In this document: positions 59,533-64,000 of the stretch, piece by piece | How positions within the stretch are numbered: position 1 is the first letter of the stretch | Layout of the letters: each line of letters opens with the position of its first letter | Origin: Kitasatospora sp. NBC_00374 | Lineage (GTDB): Bacteria; Actinomycetota; Actinomycetes; Streptomycetales; Streptomycetaceae | Assembly (NCBI RefSeq): GCF_041434935.1 | Contig: NZ_CP107964.1 | Span: 3,472,001 to 3,536,000, forward strand | Direction of reading: 5' to 3' | DNA length: 64,000 nucleotides | Notes under the pieces: model-generated | The model's input: the letters and a program-made list of their open reading frames with translations, nothing else | Told to the model about the DNA's origin: nothing | Databases searched by the model: none | Program-made: the position numbers and the translations under genes

Positions 59533-59937
59533 ATGGAGCCCATGGACATTTCCCAGGACGAGCTGCGCCGGGATCTCGACGCCGCCGTGCAGACCCGCAA
59601 GGAGCTGGGCCGGGAGTACGAGTCGGAGATCGTCGACTCCTTCCTGGCCCGGATCGACTCCCGGCTGGACGCCCGGGTCGAACAGCGGGTCGCCGAACGG
59701 CTCGACCGCTCGGGCGGGGGCCCGAGCGGGGCCCGGGGGCGCGGCTCCCGGATGGGGCTGAGCATCGTCTCGCTGGTGATGGGCATCCCGCTGACCGCCA
59801 TCGCGTCCGAGAGCGCCGGGGCCACCGGCCTGGTCGTCTGCTGGATCGGGATCGTCGGGGTCAACCTCGCCTCGGCCCTGGGTGACCGCCGCCGGGAGCG
59901 GGAGCCGTCCCGCGGCGCCCGGAGCGAGTGGACCTGA
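59533..59937 (+). CDS. small membrane protein with coiled N terminus
   Basis: 134 residues, unknown function. Residues 1-55 are charged and helical (ELRRDLDAAVQTRKELG), followed by a Gly/Arg linker and two hydrophobic helices about 75-95 and 98-116, then a basic tail. A widespread streptomycete family of this shape occurs near hutH. Start could also be ATG 59542. Confidence 0.75.
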   Translation: MEPMDISQDELRRDLDAAVQTRKELGREYESEIVDSFLARIDSRLDARVEQRVAERLDRSGGGPSGARGRGSRMGLSIVSLVMGIPLTAIASESAGATGLVVCWIGIVGVNLASALGDRRREREPSRGARSEWT

Positions 59938-59954
59938 CGGCCACCCGCTCCGGG
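59918..59954. terminator. bidirectional hairpin terminator
   Basis: CCCGGAGCG-A-GTGG pairs with CCAC-C-CGCTCCGGG, loop of 9 bases; the stem includes the last codons of the small membrane protein gene and lies just before the hutH end. Confidence 0.65.
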
Positions 59955-59965
59955 CCCGGCGGTCA

Positions 59966-61546
59966 TCAGGCCAGCGGGCCGGTGACCTTCTCGACCGCGG
60001 CGACCAGGTCGCCGGAGGCGACCAGGACGTGCGCGGCCTCCAGGTCGGGCGACAGGAAGCGGTCCCGGCCGGGGCCCTGCACACCGGCCTCGCGGGCGGC
60101 GGCGATCGCGGCGGCGGTGGCGGGGGCCAGCGGGCCGCTCCCTCCGTCCGCACGGATCTCCAGCGCGCGGGCCGAGGCCAGCAGCTCGACGGCCAGCACC
60201 CGGGCGAGGTTGTCCACGGCCAGGCGCAGCTTGCGGGCCGCCGACCAGCCCATCGACACGTGGTCCTCCTGCATCGCGGAGGACGGGATCGAGTCGACCG
60301 AGGCCGGGACGGCGAGCCGCTTGTTCTCGCTGACCAGGGCGGCCTGGGTGTACTGGGCGATCATCAGGCCGGAGTCCACGCCCGGGTCGTCGGCCAGGAA
60401 GGCCGGCAGACCGTGCGAGCGGGCCTTGTCGAGCAGCCGGTCGGTGCGGCGCTCGGAGACCGAGGCCAGGTCGGCGGTGGCGATGGCGAGGAAGTCCAGC
60501 ACGTACGCGACCGGGGCACCGTGGAAGTTGCCGTTGGACTCGACCCGGCCGTCGGGCAGCACGACCGGGTTGTCGACCGAGGCGGCGAGCTCGCGGGAGG
60601 CGACCAGCTGGGCGTGCGCGAGGGTGTCGCGGCCGGCGCCGGCCACCTGCGGGGCGCAGCGGATCGAGTAGGCGTCCTGGACGCGCGGGGCGTCGTCCTG
60701 GTGGTGGCCGGTGAGGCCGGAGCCCTTGAGCACGGCGAGCATGTTGGCGGCGCTGAGCGCCTGGCCCGGGTGCGGGCGGATCGCCGAGTGCAGCTCGGGG
60801 GCGAGCACCCGGTCGGTGCCGAGCAGCGCCTCCAGGCTCATCGCGGCGGTGATGTCGGCGGTGGTGAACAGGCGGGAGAGGTCGGCGATGGCCATCACCA
60901 GCATGCCGAGCATGCCGTCGGTGCCGTTGATGAGGGCCAGGCCCTCCTTCTCCAGCAGCTCCACCGGCTCGATGCCGGCGGCGGCGAGCAGCTCGCCGGC
61001 CGGGTGCTCGGCGCCGTCCGGGCCGTACGCGACGCCCTCGCCCATCAGCACCAGCGCGCAGTGCGAGAGCGGCGCGAGGTCGCCGGAGCAGCCGAGCGAG
61101 CCGAACTCGCGGACGACCGGGGTGATGCCGGCGTTGAGGATGGCGGCCATCGTCTCGGCGACCAGCGGGCGCACGCCGGTACGGCCGGAGGCCAGGGTCT
61201 TCATCCGCAGGAACATCAGCGCGCGGACCACCTCGCGCTCGACCGCCGGGCCCATGCCGGCGGCGTGCGAGCGGACCAGCGAGCGCTGCAGCTGGGCGCG
61301 GAGTTCGGGGCTGATGTGCCGGACGGCGAGCGCGCCGAACCCGGTCGACACGCCGTAGACCGGGCGCGGTTCGGCGGCCAGGGCCTCGATCGTGGCGCGG
61401 GCGGCGGCCATTTCGGCCTGCGCGTCGGGTCCGATCTCGACCCGGGCGTTGCCGCGCGCGACGGCGAGCACGTCCTCGGCACTGACGTCGGCCTTGCCGA
61501 CCTGGATCACGGGCGCATCGGCAGCCACAGCACTGTGCATATCCAT
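59966..61546 (-). CDS. hutH: histidine ammonia-lyase
   Basis: 526 residues. Removes ammonia from histidine to give urocanate, the entry step. The MIO prosthetic group forms from residues 153-155, Cys-Ser-Gly in FGSLGCSGDLAPLSH (the Cys form also occurs in S. griseus). Also conserved: YGVSTGFGALAVRHI, NGTDGMLG, QEDHVSMGWSAARKL. ATG 61546 chosen: TTGTCA, 17 bases, TGTCAT lies 7 bases before it, and no ribosome site exists, so it is probably leaderless. The start codon is inside a palindrome. Confidence 0.96.
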   Translation of the reverse strand: MDMHSAVAADAPVIQVGKADVSAEDVLAVARGNARVEIGPDAQAEMAAARATIEALAAEPRPVYGVSTGFGALAVRHISPELRAQLQRSLVRSHAAGMGPAVEREVVRALMFLRMKTLASGRTGVRPLVAETMAAILNAGITPVVREFGSLGCSGDLAPLSHCALVLMGEGVAYGPDGAEHPAGELLAAAGIEPVELLEKEGLALINGTDGMLGMLVMAIADLSRLFTTADITAAMSLEALLGTDRVLAPELHSAIRPHPGQALSAANMLAVLKGSGLTGHHQDDAPRVQDAYSIRCAPQVAGAGRDTLAHAQLVASRELAASVDNPVVLPDGRVESNGNFHGAPVAYVLDFLAIATADLASVSERRTDRLLDKARSHGLPAFLADDPGVDSGLMIAQYTQAALVSENKRLAVPASVDSIPSSAMQEDHVSMGWSAARKLRLAVDNLARVLAVELLASARALEIRADGGSGPLAPATAAAIAAAREAGVQGPGRDRFLSPDLEAAHVLVASGDLVAAVEKVTGPLA

Positions 61547-61582
61547 ATGCACAATGACATCAGGTGAATGAGGATATGACAA
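61534..61582 (-). promoter_or_regulatory. hutH promoter and start-site operator
   Basis: Minus strand: -35 TTGTCA (61577-61582), 17-base spacer, -10 TGTCAT (61554-61559), then ATG at 61546. The inverted repeat TGTGCATAT-N2-ATATGCACA (61534-61553) covers the predicted start point and start codon, a good position for a repressor. Confidence 0.6.
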
Positions 61583-61681
61583 CCGGCGACCCGGCAGCTG
61601 TTCGATCCGGCCTGCGGATTTCCGGCGCGGGCGGGCCGTGGCGCAAGCTGGGGCCGGGACGACGAGCGGAGGTGTCGGGCG

Positions 61682-62497
61682 ATGGCGCGGGCGACGGTGC
61701 GGCGGCGAGTGGTGCGGCTGCGGGGTGCGGAGCAGTCCGTACGGCCGGATGCCCTGGCGGCCGAGGAGCCGTTGGAGATCAGGCTCGGCGGCGACCCGCT
61801 CACGGTGACGATGCGCACCCCGGGGCACGACTTCGACCTGGTGGCCGGCTTCCTGGTCGGCGAGGGCCTGGTGCACCGCGGCGAGCAGCTGGCCGCCCTG
61901 CGCTACTGCGCCGGGACGGACGCCGACGGCGCCAACACGTACAACGTGGTGGACGCGACCGTCCGCGGCGCCGCCGTCCCGCTGTCCGCCCACCGCAACC
62001 TGCTCACCACCAGCGCCTGCGGACTGTGCGGCCGGGACACCGTGGAGGCCGTCCGCACCCACAGCCACTGGCCGGTCGAACAGGACCCCCTGACGGTGCG
62101 CCAGGAGATCCTGTACGGGCTGCCGGACACCCTGCGCGCCGCCCAGCGCACCTTCGAGTCCACCGGCGGCCTGCACGCGGCCGGGCTGTTCGACGCGGCC
62201 GGCGAGCTGCTCTGCGCCCGCGAGGACGTCGGCCGGCACAACGCCGTCGACAAGGTGATCGGCTGGGCGCTGCGGGAGGGGCGGCTTCCCCTGACGGGCC
62301 ATCTGCTGCTGGTCAGCGGCCGCGCCTCGTTCGAGCTGACCCAGAAGGCCGCGCTGGCGGGCATCCCGCTGCTGGCCGCCGTCTCGGCGCCGTCCTCGCT
62401 CGCGGTGGACCTGGCCGAGGAGCTCGGCCTGACCCTGATCGGCTTCCTGCGCGGGCAGGGCGCGAACGTCTACACCCGTGCCGACCGGATCGGCTGA
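61682..62497 (+). CDS. fdhD: sulfur carrier protein FdhD
   Basis: 271 residues. Carries sulfur from a cysteine desulfurase to the molybdenum cofactor of formate dehydrogenase. The catalytic CxxC is C113-C116 (TTSACGLCGRDT); GGLHAAGLFDAAGELLCARE and EDVGRHNAVDKVIGWAL are family motifs. Start supported by GGAGGTG 9 bases upstream. No formate dehydrogenase gene is in the window. Confidence 0.95.
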   Translation: MARATVRRRVVRLRGAEQSVRPDALAAEEPLEIRLGGDPLTVTMRTPGHDFDLVAGFLVGEGLVHRGEQLAALRYCAGTDADGANTYNVVDATVRGAAVPLSAHRNLLTTSACGLCGRDTVEAVRTHSHWPVEQDPLTVRQEILYGLPDTLRAAQRTFESTGGLHAAGLFDAAGELLCAREDVGRHNAVDKVIGWALREGRLPLTGHLLLVSGRASFELTQKAALAGIPLLAAVSAPSSLAVDLAEELGLTLIGFLRGQGANVYTRADRIG

Positions 62498-62575
62498 AGC
62501 CCGGTCAGGCCCGGCCCGGCTTCCCCGGGAGGCGGGTTCGCAGACGTCCCGGCCCGCGCCGGACCGGGCCGGCGG

Positions 62576-62603
62576 TCAGGAGCGGCGGCTCAGGAGCGGC
62601 GGC
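62576..62603. repeat. 14-bp tandem duplication at a gene end
   Basis: TCAGGAGCGGCGGC occurs twice in a row; the second copy begins with the (reverse) stop codon of the small membrane protein gene. Confidence 0.7.
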
Positions 62604-62925
62604 TGCTGCGGCGGACCAGCCAGACCACCAGGACGACCGCGAGGATCACCAGGATCGCCACGACGACGAACCCGATCAGCCCGCCCTTGGACTTCTTCTT
62701 GCTCTTGCTCTTGCTCTTGGCCAGCTCGGTCGTGGCCGCGGCCTTCTGCGCGACCGGCGCCTGGGCCTGCGACTGCGCGCCGGTGCTCCCCGCCGCCGCG
62801 GGTGCCTGCTGAACGGCCGAGACGGCGGCCGTACGCGGTGCGGCCGAGGCCGTACCGGCCGCCAGCGTGGCGCCGCCGGCCGCGAGTGCCAGGGCGAGCA
62901 GTGCCCCCGCCAGACGTGTTCTCAT
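62590..62925 (-). CDS. small secreted, C-terminally anchored protein
   Basis: 111 residues. Signal peptide (MRTRLAGALLALALAAGGAT, cleavage near ASAAP), an Ala/Gln-rich stretch, a KSKSKSKKKSK block, one hydrophobic helix (about 82-103) and the tail RRSSRRS. The layout looks like a sortase substrate but there is no LPxTG-type motif. ATG 62925 has GAGGTG upstream. Function unknown. Confidence 0.7.
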   Translation of the reverse strand: MRTRLAGALLALALAAGGATLAAGTASAAPRTAAVSAVQQAPAAAGSTGAQSQAQAPVAQKAAATTELAKSKSKSKKKSKGGLIGFVVVAILVILAVVLVVWLVRRSSRRS

Positions 62926-63052
62926 CTGTCCCACCTCGTTCCCGCCCGGCCCCCATGGCCCTGCGACCGCCTCACTGTGGCATGCGGGCCCACCGGGCGA
63001 CAGGGGTGCGGTGCCGCCCGTTCCCCAGCTGTGACGCTGTAACGGCGCCGCG

Positions 63053-63493
63053 CTACCCGGCGAGTTCGGCGTCGGCCCGGGCGGTGACGACGGTCAGCAC
63101 CCGGGCGGCCGCCGCCAGGTCCTCGGCGGGCAGGTCGCCGTAGAGCCGCGCGGTGAGCTCGCCCACGGCGGCCCTGATGCCGTCCTGCCGCGCCCGGCCG
63201 CTGTCGGTGAGCCCGAGCCGGCCGCCGTCGCCGGGCAGCTCCGCCAGCAGCCCGGCGGCCGTCAGCTCGGCGAGGACGGCGAGCGCGGCCGCCGCGTCGA
63301 TCTTCAGCGTGGAGGTCATCCGGGCGACGAGCGCGTCGCGTTCGGCGGCGCCGCCGCGGTCCGCCGTGGCGTTGAGCGCCAGCGACTGGTGGAAGGTGGT
63401 GCCGCTGTCGGCCAGCCGCGTCTCCAGCAGGGCGCGGGTGGCGTGGTGGGCCTGGCCGATGACCTGGCCGTTGAGGGTCGGAACGGTGGACAT
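63053..63493 (-). CDS. MarR-like winged-helix protein
   Basis: 146 residues. Helical throughout, with a winged-helix region (about 50-115; ALVARMTSTLKIDAAAALAV, LTAAGLLAELPGDGGRLGLTDSG) but without the strong MarR signature. It lies 2 bases downstream of a MarR gene, probably as a pair made from related proteins. Confidence 0.78.
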   Translation of the reverse strand: MSTVPTLNGQVIGQAHHATRALLETRLADSGTTFHQSLALNATADRGGAAERDALVARMTSTLKIDAAAALAVLAELTAAGLLAELPGDGGRLGLTDSGRARQDGIRAAVGELTARLYGDLPAEDLAAAARVLTVVTARADAELAG

Positions 63494-63495
63494 GG

Positions 63496-63999
63496 CTACT
63501 CCTCGGTCGAGACGTCGGCCGAAACGCCGGCCGGACTGTCGAGTGGTGCGTCGAGCGGCACGTCGAGCAGGGCCGTCAGCTCGTCGACCAGCGCCCGGGT
63601 GCGCGCGCCGTCCCGCCCGCCGAGCGGCGCCAGCAGCCGGTCGAGCAGCTGGTGGACGACCGCGATCGCGCGGCCGGTGACCTCCCGCCCCTCGGCGGTC
63701 AGCGCCAGCTGGACGGCGCGGGTGTCGGCCGGGTCCGGGGTGCGCTCCACCAGACCGGCCGCCTCCAGGGCGCGGGCCAGCTTGGAGACGTACAGCGGTT
63801 CGAGGCCGGTGTGGTCGGCCAGCCGGCGCTGGCTGGGGCGGGCGCCGGAGCGCCCCATTCCGTGGAGGGAGGCCAGCAGCGAGTACTGCGCGTGGGTCAG
63901 CCCCAGGGGTGCGAGGGCCCGGTCGACCGCCACGCGCCACTTGGTCGACAGGCGCCAGACCAGGAAGCCGGGCGTCGGACCGGCGGGGGTTTCACTCAT
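63496..63999 (-). CDS. MarR family transcriptional regulator
   Basis: 167 residues, complete: the ATG lies one base from the window end. Winged helix with THAQYSLLASLHGMG, PSQRRLADHTGLEPLYVSKLARALEAAGLVERT and the wing DPADTRAVQLALTAEG. Upstream partner of the MarR-like gene 2 bases away. Target and ligand unknown; the promoter is outside the window. Confidence 0.92.
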   Translation of the reverse strand: MSETPAGPTPGFLVWRLSTKWRVAVDRALAPLGLTHAQYSLLASLHGMGRSGARPSQRRLADHTGLEPLYVSKLARALEAAGLVERTPDPADTRAVQLALTAEGREVTGRAIAVVHQLLDRLLAPLGGRDGARTRALVDELTALLDVPLDAPLDSPAGVSADVSTEE

Positions 64000-64000
64000 G

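Overview
The window is a piece of chromosome from a very GC-rich, spore-forming actinobacterium, most likely Streptomyces or a close relative such as Kitasatospora. The reasons are the extreme third-position GC, a textbook whiB gene, coenzyme F420 genes (cofD, fbiB), many LytR-CpsA-Psr (LCP) proteins, a Streptomyces-type hut locus, and repeated leaderless start codons. I saw no rRNA, tRNA, CRISPR array, insertion sequence or prophage. The region looks like conserved core chromosome, with one gene (an acyl-CoA dehydrogenase) whose codon choice stands out.

Layout. Bases 1-2900: a membrane-anchored protein of unknown function and sahH (methyl cycle). 2900-8700: a metal exporter; an unusual response regulator fused to an FAD oxidoreductase and translationally coupled to a cyclic-nucleotide-domain histidine kinase; then, on the other strand, a SIS-domain sugar-isomerase-like gene and a Trm112-like gene downstream of manB. 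8700-17400: manB, DUF3499, a degenerate zincin, a DUF5719 protein, a giant membrane glycosyltransferase and whiB. 17400-23100: a divergent control region with a newly recognised cysteine-rich leader ORF, then a cysteine dioxygenase family gene, the F420 pair cofD-fbiB, a DNA glycosylase and a secreted amidase. 23200-43050: a cell-envelope region with six LCP genes, two hexapeptide acyltransferases, a family 2 glycosyltransferase and a UDP-glucose/GDP-mannose dehydrogenase, interrupted by a MacB-like ABC exporter, an FMN reductase with its own cysteine leader peptide, and an acyl-CoA dehydrogenase. 43100-52100: CoA-binding protein, MerR regulator, membrane dipeptidase, purE-purK, GtrA, a two-component system and a POT-family peptide transporter. 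52100-61550: histidine utilisation (hutI, hutF, an M20 hydrolase, hutU, an RpiR-type regulator, hutH). 61600-64000: fdhD, a small secreted membrane protein and two MarR-like regulators.

How the parts fit. The LCP proteins transfer lipid-linked glycopolymers to peptidoglycan; the nearby glycosyltransferases, acyltransferases, manB, sugar dehydrogenase and GtrA could supply or decorate such polymers. The hut genes turn histidine into N-formylglutamate and probably glutamate. Two short cysteine-codon-rich ORFs with the same promoter layout (-35, 18 bp, -10, 7 bp, ATG) sit before sulfur-related genes; cysteine-responsive attenuation is my leading inference and the most interesting signal here. 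Well-formed GC-rich hairpins mark most convergent gene ends.
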